From positions 1 to 64,000 of the forward strand of contig NZ_BOVK01000031.1 of NCBI RefSeq assembly GCF_018403685.1: DNA of 64,000 bases, in the 5' to 3' direction. The stretch is from Xylanibacillus composti (GTDB lineage: Bacteria; Bacillota; Bacilli; Paenibacillales; K13). The translations under genes were made by a program, and so were the position numbers. The notes beneath the pieces were generated by a model, which worked only from the letters and a program-made list of their open reading frames with translations, was not told the origin of the DNA and ran no database searches. This document shows, piece after piece, positions 41,524 through 48,931 of the stretch (positions within the stretch are counted from its first letter, which is position 1; every line of letters starts with the position of its first letter).

Positions 41524-42156
41524 TCAATTCAATCGGTCGAAGGCTTTTCCCACATTCCCGCCGTTTGCCGGTTTGCTCTCATCGATGTACATGGTGTCCA
41601 TTACCTCGTTCTTTTCAGACAAAAACGTCAAAGTGAACTGTTGCCCATCTCCCTCTGTGAGAAAGAAGTACCAAAGTTTTACCCCAAGCTGATCTACATG
41701 CAATCCAGCCGTTCGATAGTTTTCTCCGGTAGTGTGGCTATGCACACTTACTGTATGATGCGCCGAATCCATCAAGCCGTACAGCATTGGAAACGGAGAT
41801 TCGTATGGCGTCCCTTTCGTGCTCGGGAAGTACTGGTACGACCAGCGCTCGGATGGGGGGTGATCACCGAATGCCGCGGAATGGCCTCCTCCGTATCCCC
41901 AAATCCATCCCCGCCTCGTCTCCTTCACATACTCGGCCTGGAAATTCCACTCATCTACTTGCAGCCCCCTATGTAAAAACAACACTTTCCCACCATCGAC
42001 GTCATGCTCATGGATCAGGGTCCCCTTATAGCTTCTGAATGCATGAACCGCTTCTAGCGGCGTTGCATACCCTCCTTCACTGGACCAGTTCCAATAACTT
42101 AGGCCGCCGGAAATGAATAGTAACAGAATGAGTATTCCGAAAAACCACTTCTTCAT
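41524..42156 (-). CDS. Hypothetical anchored extracytoplasmic protein
   Basis: About 210 residues from the ATG at 42156 (AAGGGGGA upstream). One N-terminal membrane segment (KKWFFGILILLLFISGGLSYW), then a soluble domain probably outside the cell with LEAVHAFRSYKGTLIHEHDVDGGKVLFLHRG and GWIWGYGGGHS. I recognise no family. It is followed by about 100 empty bases and then the Nudix gene. Confidence 0.75.
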   Translation of the reverse strand: MKKWFFGILILLLFISGGLSYWNWSSEGGYATPLEAVHAFRSYKGTLIHEHDVDGGKVLFLHRGLQVDEWNFQAEYVKETRRGWIWGYGGGHSAAFGDHPPSERWSYQYFPSTKGTPYESPFPMLYGLMDSAHHTVSVHSHTTGENYRTAGLHVDQLGVKLWYFFLTEGDGQQFTLTFLSEKNEVMDTMYIDESKPANGGNVGKAFDRLN

Positions 42157-42256
42157 ATGTTCCCCCTTGTTCTGCACGGCTCTCCTTTCCAGAGAACCCT
42201 GTTGCGCCAACAACCCTCTTACCGTTTCAATTCAAACATAAAAGACCGTTTCCATA

Positions 42257-42406
42257 TTAGGATCGCCGCTTTCTAACAGCCTCTACGAGTGCGTCCAACT
42301 TCTCGATCATTTGCTTCTGGAATGAAATTTGCTGGCGAAGTCGAATTTCGATATAGATCACCTCGACAAGAATCAAGAAACCAAAAAGAGCTATTATTAT
42401 TTCCAT
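42257..42406 (-). CDS. Small membrane protein, 49 residues
   Basis: 50 codons with GGAGGCAGTC before the ATG. The peptide has one membrane helix (IIIALFGFLILVEVIYIE) and a basic cytoplasmic amphipathic helix (RLRQQISFQKQMIEKLDALVEAV) ending RKRRS. It sits 18 bases downstream of the micro-gene at 42425, with which it probably forms a two-cistron unit. No family is recognised. Confidence 0.6.
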   Translation of the reverse strand: MEIIIALFGFLILVEVIYIEIRLRQQISFQKQMIEKLDALVEAVRKRRS

Positions 42407-42424
42407 GACTGCCTCCATGTCTTT

Positions 42425-42538
42425 CTACTCCCGCCACAACGGGTCACTTATGCTGATGGATATGGAATCACTTAAATTTGTGTCTAATTCTTCCTTCCAT
42501 GTTTGGATGAAAGCGTCGATTGCTTCATTAATTTGCAT
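42425..42538 (-). CDS. Candidate micro-gene, 37 residues
   Basis: A 38-codon frame (MQINEAIDAFIQTWKEEL...) with GGAG ten bases before the ATG. It is acidic and amphipathic with no membrane segment. The site is modest, so this is a candidate only; it gains weight from the well-supported small membrane protein immediately downstream. Confidence 0.4.
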   Translation of the reverse strand: MQINEAIDAFIQTWKEELDTNLSDSISISISDPLWRE

Positions 42539-42603
42539 GAATTTTATGCTCCATTTTCAAAGAGTGGTAGCGGAAAATATACACGTGCATGAACCTATCG
42601 AGG

Positions 42604-43005
42604 CTATGACCAGACAGACATGCGTTCCGCCAATGTAGATGTATGTAGCTCAAATTCGATACCGTTGTTATCTAGAAAATTGACGCTCCATCCAGCCCCG
42701 CGTTTCAGCGGCCCGCGAACAATCGTCACCCCTCGCTCCCGGAGCAATCGAACAGCACTTTGAAACCCGCTTTCTTCTATATAAAATGCTATATGATTCA
42801 TCCCTAAAACGCGGGCGGGTACAGAAGCAAAGTCAGGCTCTTCCACAATGCAAATCCAGGCATTCCCCCACTCCAAATAAGCATCACGTCTGCCTCGGTG
42901 GCACAAGGTCATTTGAAGAATCTCCGTATAAAAGGAAATGGTCTTTTCCAGATTCCCTACATTTAATGTCAGATGATTGAACCCTCGCACCTCTTGCATT
43001 TCCAT
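42604..43005 (-). CDS. VOC-family protein related to fosfomycin-resistance enzymes
   Basis: 133 residues behind AAGGAGAAA. The order of motifs follows FosA/FosB: GFNHLTLNVGNLEKTISFYTEIL, AYLEWGNAWICIVEEP, MNHIAFYIEE and the C-terminal FELHTSTLAERM, close to FosB FELHTGTLQDRL. The three metal ligands of the family (His in NHLTL, His in NHIAF and Glu in FELHT) are all present. FosB-type enzymes add a thiol to fosfomycin. Whether this protein does so is not shown: the whole active site has not been compared. Confidence 0.8.
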   Translation of the reverse strand: MEMQEVRGFNHLTLNVGNLEKTISFYTEILQMTLCHRGRRDAYLEWGNAWICIVEEPDFASVPARVLGMNHIAFYIEESGFQSAVRLLRERGVTIVRGPLKRGAGWSVNFLDNNGIEFELHTSTLAERMSVWS

Positions 43006-43038
43006 TTTCTCCTTATCGAATCCGATTCTGATGAACAG

Positions 43039-43440
43039 TTAGAAATGGCAGATGCCCATCAAGTGACCGTTCAGCTCAGTGAATTCCATCGCTTGTATGC
43101 CGCCCATATCTTTAATCTCACTGACTTGAACGCCGTTTTCCTTCAACTTGGCATGTGTATATTGAATATCCGACGAATAGAAATTAATCATCGGATGTGG
43201 GGTTTGCTGGTAAAAAAACGACATCGGCACAATCTCCTCTACCTGCAAGAGCGTAATCATAGCAAGGCCAGACACGATATTCCCTTGCCCCTCTTGGCTC
43301 AGATGGACGTTTAGTGCAGCATAATCGCCTTCTTGCCACATAAATCTGCAACCTAGTTTATTCGTATACCAATCAATGGATGCAGACAAATCCTTGACAG
43401 GAATAAAATTGCAATCGATTCGCGTTAAGATATCCTTCAT
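43039..43440 (-). CDS. VOC-family protein
   Basis: 133 residues. VOC landmarks are FIPVKDLSASIDWYTNKLGCRF in the first module and MEFTELNGHLMGICHF in the second. The second metal-ligand position reads G-H-L-M-G, an unusual end. It is separated by 33 bases from the Fos-like gene downstream and is probably co-transcribed with it. Function unknown. Confidence 0.82.
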   Translation of the reverse strand: MKDILTRIDCNFIPVKDLSASIDWYTNKLGCRFMWQEGDYAALNVHLSQEGQGNIVSGLAMITLLQVEEIVPMSFFYQQTPHPMINFYSSDIQYTHAKLKENGVQVSEIKDMGGIQAMEFTELNGHLMGICHF

Positions 43441-43634
43441 GTTTCACACTTCCTTCGTCTTATCGTTCAATTCGGTGTTAATCTTAGAATCTATTACATA
43501 TTCCATTATAACCCATATGATAGCGGGTGGATAACCTTTTTTCCTGACGCAACCTATGAGTGAGACTATCCATTTCTACCAAAGCAGTACATGAAGGAAC
43601 AATTTGGGTTTAATGAAGCTAGTTTCTATTCAAG

Positions 43635-44363
43635 TTATGTTGCCCTAATATCTGCTCTAGCTAAAAAAGCCTGAATATCCTTCACCATAGCAGCACTTTC
43701 AGTATTTCGGATGTCATGTCCCGAGTTTGGGTAGTTCTTTTTCTCGAGATGCATATACAGGCTCTCATATTCCTGCATATGCGCATCCGTCAGCATGCTG
43801 CCTTCCTGCATCCCCCGCAGGATTAACACGGGCAAATTCAATCTCTTGGCTAGAGATAGTTGAGTGGATTCCCGTTCAATTCCTCTGACTGCCTCCTGCC
43901 GAATATGGGCTTCCCGCTGTGCAGGAATCAGATAATCACGTATATAGAATTCTGCCCAGCTTTCGGGCATCTTCTTGTGCTCGGCGGGATAATCTTCCAA
44001 AACAAGGGATCGGATGGCCTCGTTATGGTTGAGCGCATAGCCCAGTACATACGACACTCCGCGCGAATGGCCCATTAGATGAAATGCAGGCAAGTTCGCC
44101 TCGCTTATGACAGCTTGCAAATCGGTCACATGCTCGGCCAGCCCGTAGCCCCGCTCAGGTGTATCGCTTCTTCCCCTTCCACGATAGGAAAGTACGATGC
44201 ATCGGCGGGGATACATCTCATGCATAAATTCCATATATTCTTCTGCTGTCTCTGACAAGCCGGGGCTAATGACAAGCGGAGGTAAGGTAGGATCTGACAT
44301 CGTCTTTGAGTCCAGTACATGGATGGCAATGCCATGGTGGCGGACAAATCTGGATTTAATCAT
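43635..44363 (-). CDS. Alpha/beta hydrolase
   Basis: 242 residues from the ATG at 44363, overlapping the upstream stop by 8 bases behind GGAGGAAGG. It has the oxyanion-hole region VISPGLSETAEEY, the nucleophile in MGHSRGVSYVLG, Asp region VLILRGMQEGSMLTD and the catalytic His in NSGHDIRNTE. Substrate unknown; the size fits a small esterase or lactonase. Confidence 0.88.
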   Translation of the reverse strand: MIKSRFVRHHGIAIHVLDSKTMSDPTLPPLVISPGLSETAEEYMEFMHEMYPRRCIVLSYRGRGRSDTPERGYGLAEHVTDLQAVISEANLPAFHLMGHSRGVSYVLGYALNHNEAIRSLVLEDYPAEHKKMPESWAEFYIRDYLIPAQREAHIRQEAVRGIERESTQLSLAKRLNLPVLILRGMQEGSMLTDAHMQEYESLYMHLEKKNYPNSGHDIRNTESAAMVKDIQAFLARADIRAT

Positions 44364-44907
44364 CAATGCCTTCCTCCTCTGTGCATGTAGGAATTCTGCC
44401 AACTGCATAATAGGATCTTGTGCTGCGGATCGCAGAAATGACGCCGCTCGCAATCTCTGCGTGAGTCAACCACCTGGTACCACTGTCCTCCTCTATGCTT
44501 CCCAACTGAACTTGGCGATAACAGATCCCTTCAAGTTGACTGAGCTCCTCACGAAGCAGACCAGCAGGGTCGCGACTCCCCAATATGTGGTATATCGACC
44601 ATCCCTGACCGTGCCCCCTGTTAAGCAGGATTAGTTGTTGGAGGATTTCAGAATGTCGGCTATGGAGCCAGGCAACCATGAGATCGAAGGTGCCTCGCTC
44701 CTTCACAGCTTGCTCCACCCGTTCGCTGAATGAAACGGGATCATAATAGTTTGCCATTACTGGTATAATACGGCTGTTGTCTGCCGCAAGCGCTTGCAGT
44801 TTTCCTAGTTCCCTGCCGACGACAGAAACCTTAAATCCGCATTCGGCAAGCCAAATGGAAACCCCACGAAGCATGCCAGAGCCACCCACTACAAGTGCAT
44901 GCCCCAT
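44356..44907 (-). CDS. NAD(P)-binding Rossmann-fold protein
   Basis: 183 residues from the ATG at 44907, seven bases after GGAGGTG. The N-terminus HALVVGGSGMLRGVSIWLAECG is a Rossmann loop; the rest is shorter than a classical SDR and lacks the YxxxK pair. It may be a small SDR-like protein that binds a nucleotide without oxidoreductase activity. It overlaps the following hydrolase gene. Confidence 0.75.
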   Translation of the reverse strand: MGHALVVGGSGMLRGVSIWLAECGFKVSVVGRELGKLQALAADNSRIIPVMANYYDPVSFSERVEQAVKERGTFDLMVAWLHSRHSEILQQLILLNRGHGQGWSIYHILGSRDPAGLLREELSQLEGICYRQVQLGSIEEDSGTRWLTHAEIASGVISAIRSTRSYYAVGRIPTCTEEEGIDD

Positions 44908-44920
44908 TGCCACACCTCCC

Positions 44921-45289
44921 TTACAAGGGTACAGGTTGTATGCACTCTACTCGATTTCCGAAAGGATCGCGAAATTCAAACCGGTCGTAGCCGGGAATGG
45001 GGACAGCATCCACTATCGTTATGTTCTGCTCCTCCAAACGTTGTCGAACCGTTGTGATATCCTCTACTTCATAGGCAATGTGGGCTTTGGTTATGAATCG
45101 ATCCACTCCGTCCTCTGTGCCAATGTGCACTTGCTGGTCACCTATTTCAATCCAGAAGCCACCTCTGGCCAACAAAGACTCCGGCTTTGGGATCTCCCTC
45201 AACTGCAGGACGCCGCAATAGAACGTTCTGGCCGCTTCCTCTTCGCCTTTCGGGATCGTAATCTGTGCGTGATGAATGCGAACAATCAT
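44921..45289 (-). CDS. VOC-family protein
   Basis: 122 residues from the ATG at 45289, seven bases downstream of AAAGGAG. IHHAQITIPKGEEEAARTFYCGVLQL and FEFRDPFGNRVECIQPV give the typical VOC halves with His and Glu ligands (second ligand in KAHIAYEVE). It resembles glyoxalase/bleomycin-resistance-like proteins. Function unknown. Confidence 0.88.
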   Translation of the reverse strand: MIVRIHHAQITIPKGEEEAARTFYCGVLQLREIPKPESLLARGGFWIEIGDQQVHIGTEDGVDRFITKAHIAYEVEDITTVRQRLEEQNITIVDAVPIPGYDRFEFRDPFGNRVECIQPVPL

Positions 45290-45382
45290 TGCCATTCTCC
45301 TTTCCGCAGGTTCTCCTTGGAGAAAATGCCTCATTATGAAAGTGCCTCATACCGAATTGCAAAGCGACACGTCGTCTTATCT

Positions 45383-45877
45383 CTACCTCCGTATCATTGT
45401 CCAGTAAGACAACCCTAAGATTGCGGTAATAGATATGATCAGCAAGGTTGCTGCTGCCAACGATTTCTGTTTCTCCGACGCCCTCCATTCATTTAGCTTT
45501 TGGATATCTTCAGCGGCTTCGCTGGCCAGCAAGTTCCCGCTGCATATTCCGGTTCTCTCCATACCTTCGGCATGCCAAGTATGAATCAAATACTTCTGGC
45601 CCATCTCAAACTCTATCCCGCACATCCCGAAGGATCCGCCGTATACATAGAGGGTGTTGCCCAGCACACTGCCTTTCCAGACGCGTTCGATCTCGAATAT
45701 ATTTCCGCCTTGCCCATCCTTCTCGATTACAGTGCCAAGGAAGACAATGTGCGAACGCTCGTATTGCTCCTCAATCGGCACGCTGATGCACGAGCATGCA
45801 TAAGCATCATCGTTCGATGCCAAGGCGAACAACAATAGCAAGCTGCAGCAAAGTAGAATCCGCGGGACGATTCTCAT
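45383..45877 (-). CDS. Netrin/TIMP-like domain membrane protein
   Basis: About 164 residues from the ATG at 45877. A signal peptide (MRIVPRILLCCSLLLLFALA) leads to a domain that starts with CSCISVPIEEQYERSHIVFLGTV, the hallmark of the TIMP-like netrin fold, and holds further Cys at FGMCGIEF and TGICSG. A C-terminal membrane segment (AATLLIISITAILGLSY) anchors it. Bacterial members are uncharacterised. Its ATG overlaps the stop of the upstream membrane protein gene. Confidence 0.85.
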   Translation of the reverse strand: MRIVPRILLCCSLLLLFALASNDDAYACSCISVPIEEQYERSHIVFLGTVIEKDGQGGNIFEIERVWKGSVLGNTLYVYGGSFGMCGIEFEMGQKYLIHTWHAEGMERTGICSGNLLASEAAEDIQKLNEWRASEKQKSLAAATLLIISITAILGLSYWTMIRR

Positions 45878-46380
45878 GAATGATCCCTCTCCCTTCGACG
45901 ATATTGCGTTGACCACACTCTTTCAAATAGCCGAATGACCAAATAATAGATCCATGCTGAGAGGCTGCCCAATAGGAGGAGGTTGCTCATAATGAGATGG
46001 CCAATCGACGTTCTACCTATCACGATGAAGAAAAAGAGCAACGCAAGAATCCCCCCTCCCATGTACAAAAGCATAATCAGAACTTCTTGAAACCATCGAT
46101 TCATCCGAATGCGAGTAACCACACTATCTATAAGTAACGAATACGGGAGACCCAGTAACAGGTAGATAGGTACGGCAAATATGAGTGACGTTATAAAATT
46201 CCCGCTGAACGAAAAATAGTACACCTCATCTAGCCGTTCCGATTGCGGCACAGTATGGACCCACGCCCACGCCAAACAAATGATGACAGCAGCTATCGGC
46301 GCACTGATAATTCGGATAATAACAAACACTCGCTCCCACCTCGAAGAAAAGAAATCAAGCTGTGTTACATGGAACCGCAT
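45874..46380 (-). CDS. Four-TM membrane protein of unknown function
   Basis: 168 residues with four hydrophobic segments (about 22-42, 60-80, 98-120, 128-150) and a basic C-terminus (RRRERDHS). I recognise no family. It overlaps the netrin-like gene (4 bases) and begins four bases after the nucleotidyltransferase stop, so the three genes look like one unit. Confidence 0.7.
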   Translation of the reverse strand: MRFHVTQLDFFSSRWERVFVIIRIISAPIAAVIICLAWAWVHTVPQSERLDEVYYFSFSGNFITSLIFAVPIYLLLGLPYSLLIDSVVTRIRMNRWFQEVLIMLLYMGGGILALLFFFIVIGRTSIGHLIMSNLLLLGSLSAWIYYLVIRLFERVWSTQYRRRERDHS

Positions 46381-46384
46381 TCAC

Positions 46385-47089
46385 CTATGGTTTTCCTCGG
46401 GAATAGCCCGCAAAGCAACGTCCCCCGTACTTTTCGAGTTCTACCACTATCCAATCGATTAGCGGCTGTTTCTCTTGATGTACATATAGTTGCTTCAAAG
46501 CCTTTATCAAAATTTGGTACGAAGCTTCATCCGATCGCTTCAGCAGACGCGGGACCCATTTCCCACGGCCCATCCACTCTTGGCGGTTTACAAGTAGAAA
46601 ATTGCATGTTTGCTCTACCAATTTATAAGAGATAAACAACTGTTCGTCGTAATTCTGAGCGCCTATCAGATCGTCCAGCAGATCTGTGATGATGTATCTT
46701 CTCGTTTCAGACTCTTCTGGTGTGAACGGGGCCGGTCCTGCTGCCAGCAATTCATGAGCCAGCTCTTTCAATCCCTTGCCGAGCGCACCGAGATCCTTAA
46801 TGAGGATACCTTCTGCGACCATGTTCACCAAGGAGGGCCGTCTTCGTTGTATATCATGATCGAAATATTCCCTCACGGTTTGTTCATTATGGACAAATAC
46901 CTCAATAGGCCATCCATATGCATGGAAGGACTCCCGATAGGCACGGTCAATACAGTCATCCACGATCACAATGTCTAAATCCGAAGTGATGGTTCCCTCT
47001 CCTCGTATGACACTGCCAGCAGCAAGAGCGAAGGGCGACTGATGAAAGTTGGATTCGACGAACAATTTTGCGGCTAGTATCGGTTCCAT
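46385..47089 (-). CDS. Nucleotidyltransferase-fold protein
   Basis: 234 residues. The N-terminal minimal nucleotidyltransferase has LAAGSVIRGEGTITSDLDIVIVDD (G-S-x-x-R-G, then the D-x-D metal pair), followed by a helical domain with cysteine-poor, tyrosine-rich sequence. It resembles DNA polymerase beta-like transferases that attach nucleotides to antibiotics or proteins. Substrate unknown. Confidence 0.85.
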   Translation of the reverse strand: MEPILAAKLFVESNFHQSPFALAAGSVIRGEGTITSDLDIVIVDDCIDRAYRESFHAYGWPIEVFVHNEQTVREYFDHDIQRRRPSLVNMVAEGILIKDLGALGKGLKELAHELLAAGPAPFTPEESETRRYIITDLLDDLIGAQNYDEQLFISYKLVEQTCNFLLVNRQEWMGRGKWVPRLLKRSDEASYQILIKALKQLYVHQEKQPLIDWIVVELEKYGGRCFAGYSRGKP

Positions 47090-47149
47090 ATTCCCTTCTT
47101 CCCTCCTTCACTGTCAGAACGGATGTACGAGGAAGCTGCAGATGACATG

Positions 47150-47334
47150 CTAACGGAAATCACAGCCGTTAAAGGCCTCATTTTTGCGCAGATTGCAATC
47201 TAACGGAACTCATGGACCTTAAATCTACCGAAATCATTGTTTTTCGCATATCATCCACCAAATAAGGTCTCTGGCTTCCGTTAGCATTCTAATCACCCTG
47301 AAAAGCGCCAAATAGTGTCTCTGGTTTCCGTTAG
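47150..47334. repeat. Dispersed TTCCGTTAG repeats
   Basis: Four copies of the 9-base core occur in this intergenic gap: two inverted (CTAACGGAA at 47150-47158 and 47210-47218) and two direct (TTCCGTTAG at 47276-47284 and 47326-47334), the latter each preceded by TCTCTGGNT. A degenerate fifth (CTACCGAAAT) is at about 47224. The same element heads each 48-base unit at the start of the window. The surrounding gap (47090-47355) holds no gene I can see. Confidence 0.6.
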
Positions 47335-47355
47335 ACTATCCATTTATGCCAACGA

Positions 47356-47802
47356 TCAGCTCATCTCTACCGCTCCGCCTTCCCACAGGTCAGCGTAACG
47401 TTTCACAACCATGAACTGATGCTTCTCATAGAAGCGAATCGTGCATGCATAGCGTGCATTCGTCTCGGGCGGAACTGTCCAAAGCTTAATCTGTGGGAAG
47501 CCAAGTGTTTGGCCATGATGAATGAGGGCGGATAACAGACGGCTGCCATATCCTCGTCCTTGTTCGTCGGGATGCGTCGCCATCCACGTGATATGCAATG
47601 CTCCTTCCAAGCTTGTAAACGATGTAAATGAGGTCAATCTCCCTTCCTTGTAAAGGCAAAGCACATCCTGCAGCAGCAAATCCCGGCGCATCTCTTCGGC
47701 TACCTGTTCGGTGAACCATGTTCCTGTAAGCGATCGTATCAAACCTGCAATTTCCTCTGTCAGTTTAAAGCCCGGTCTGCTATGAAGTTGAATATCAACC
47801 AT
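47356..47802 (-). CDS. GNAT-family N-acetyltransferase
   Basis: 148 residues from the ATG at 47802. Acetyl-CoA site: THPDEQGRGYGSRLLSALIHHG; C-terminal ARYACTIRFYEKHQF. Substrate unknown. The gene diverges from the J-domain-like gene. Confidence 0.88.
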   Translation of the reverse strand: MVDIQLHSRPGFKLTEEIAGLIRSLTGTWFTEQVAEEMRRDLLLQDVLCLYKEGRLTSFTSFTSLEGALHITWMATHPDEQGRGYGSRLLSALIHHGQTLGFPQIKLWTVPPETNARYACTIRFYEKHQFMVVKRYADLWEGGAVEMS

Positions 47803-47994
47803 CTTCACAATCCTTCTCCACATCTGAACCATACCTGCCGAAATCCGGTGTTATCCTATATATTCCATCATTCTACCGCACTTCGAGCGAATCGACAACA
47901 AACGAATGTTCGGATTGCGGCGAACTTCATTTTGGAGCGCTTCCATGATAAAATAACAGAGAACATAAATTACTGATGAAATTTGGTGATAAGC

Positions 47995-48843
47995 GTGGAC
48001 GACTTGAAGAAAGCCGCCGAGCTTCTCGGTGTATCTGAACATGCGGAGATGGAGGAAATTGAGAATCGGTACTACTTAATAGTCCGGAGACATCGGAAAA
48101 GCCCGGACGATGTACCAGAATTTGAAGCCATTAGCCAGGCATACAAACAACTTAAGGATTATCACCTCAATAAAATGATGGAGAACAACGAGGTGTACCA
48201 GGCAGAAATGAAGAAGTCGCCGACCAGAAGGAAAGTCGAGCATTTCTTCTCCGCTTATAAGCTTCATATTTTTGGCACCGCGGTCATTGTCGCCTTCGCC
48301 GGCATGATGCTTTCCACATTTCTGAATAATGCGGCAGAAGTACCGGAGGATGCCGCTGTCATGCTCTTCGGCGCTTATTATGCCAACATCGAAGCTGACG
48401 ATGAAGAACAGTCGCTGGAACAACGAATGACGGCTTTAGTGCCGGAATGGCAGCGCATTAAGGTACAGCTTGTATTCGCGCCGCATGACCAAATGGATAC
48501 GTTCGATATAGGGATGCTGCAAAAAGCGATGGTGATGTTGGCTACGGAACGACCGGACCTTTATGTAATGGACCCCCAGCAATTTGAGATTGTCGGGAAC
48601 CAGGGAGCTTTTCTCCCATTGGACGATTACGAGGATAGGCTGCGAGAAATGTTCGGTGAGGAACGGCTTGTCTATCATCAATATACTGCAGATACTCAAC
48701 CGCATTTATATGGCGTAGATTTAACCGATCACCCGGTCTTTGAGGGCGTCATGATGGACCAAAATTCGAAAATCTTCACGATCCGCAGCGGCGTGCAGGA
48801 TACGTCGAACGCTCTCCGAATCTATGAGGCCCTGGCTCAATAG
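47995..48843 (+). CDS. Degenerate J-domain, single-TM, binding-protein-like hybrid
   Basis: 282 residues from a GTG at 47995, which has GGTGAT upstream; a TTG at 47983 is the alternative. The first 65 residues look like a J domain (LLGVSEHAEMEEIENRYYLIVRRHRK, SQAYKQLKDYHLNK) but the HPD signature is replaced by H-R-K-S-P-D. A membrane segment (about 95-115) follows, and the extracellular part, with PDLYVMDPQQFEIVGNQGAFLPLDDYEDRL, looks like a fragment of an extracellular solute-binding protein. I know of no named family for this order. A 57-base hairpin terminator follows. Confidence 0.75.
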   Translation: MDDLKKAAELLGVSEHAEMEEIENRYYLIVRRHRKSPDDVPEFEAISQAYKQLKDYHLNKMMENNEVYQAEMKKSPTRRKVEHFFSAYKLHIFGTAVIVAFAGMMLSTFLNNAAEVPEDAAVMLFGAYYANIEADDEEQSLEQRMTALVPEWQRIKVQLVFAPHDQMDTFDIGMLQKAMVMLATERPDLYVMDPQQFEIVGNQGAFLPLDDYEDRLREMFGEERLVYHQYTADTQPHLYGVDLTDHPVFEGVMMDQNSKIFTIRSGVQDTSNALRIYEALAQ

Positions 48844-48865
48844 CATTTCTGCATCGTGCCCAACT

Positions 48866-48922
48866 ATGCAAAAGAAGCTGAACCGAGGTTCCCCCGGAAC
48901 CAAGGCTCAGCTTCTTTTGCAT
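48866..48922. terminator. Long two-tier bidirectional terminator
   Basis: A perfect 16-pair stem (48866-48881 with 48907-48922, TGCAAAAGAAGCTGA type) encloses a second stem GGTTCC-CCC-GGAACC. The arms contain AAAA/TTTT, so the hairpin can terminate both the J-like gene on the plus strand and the response regulator on the minus strand. Confidence 0.8.
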
Positions 48923-48931
48923 GCAACGAGA

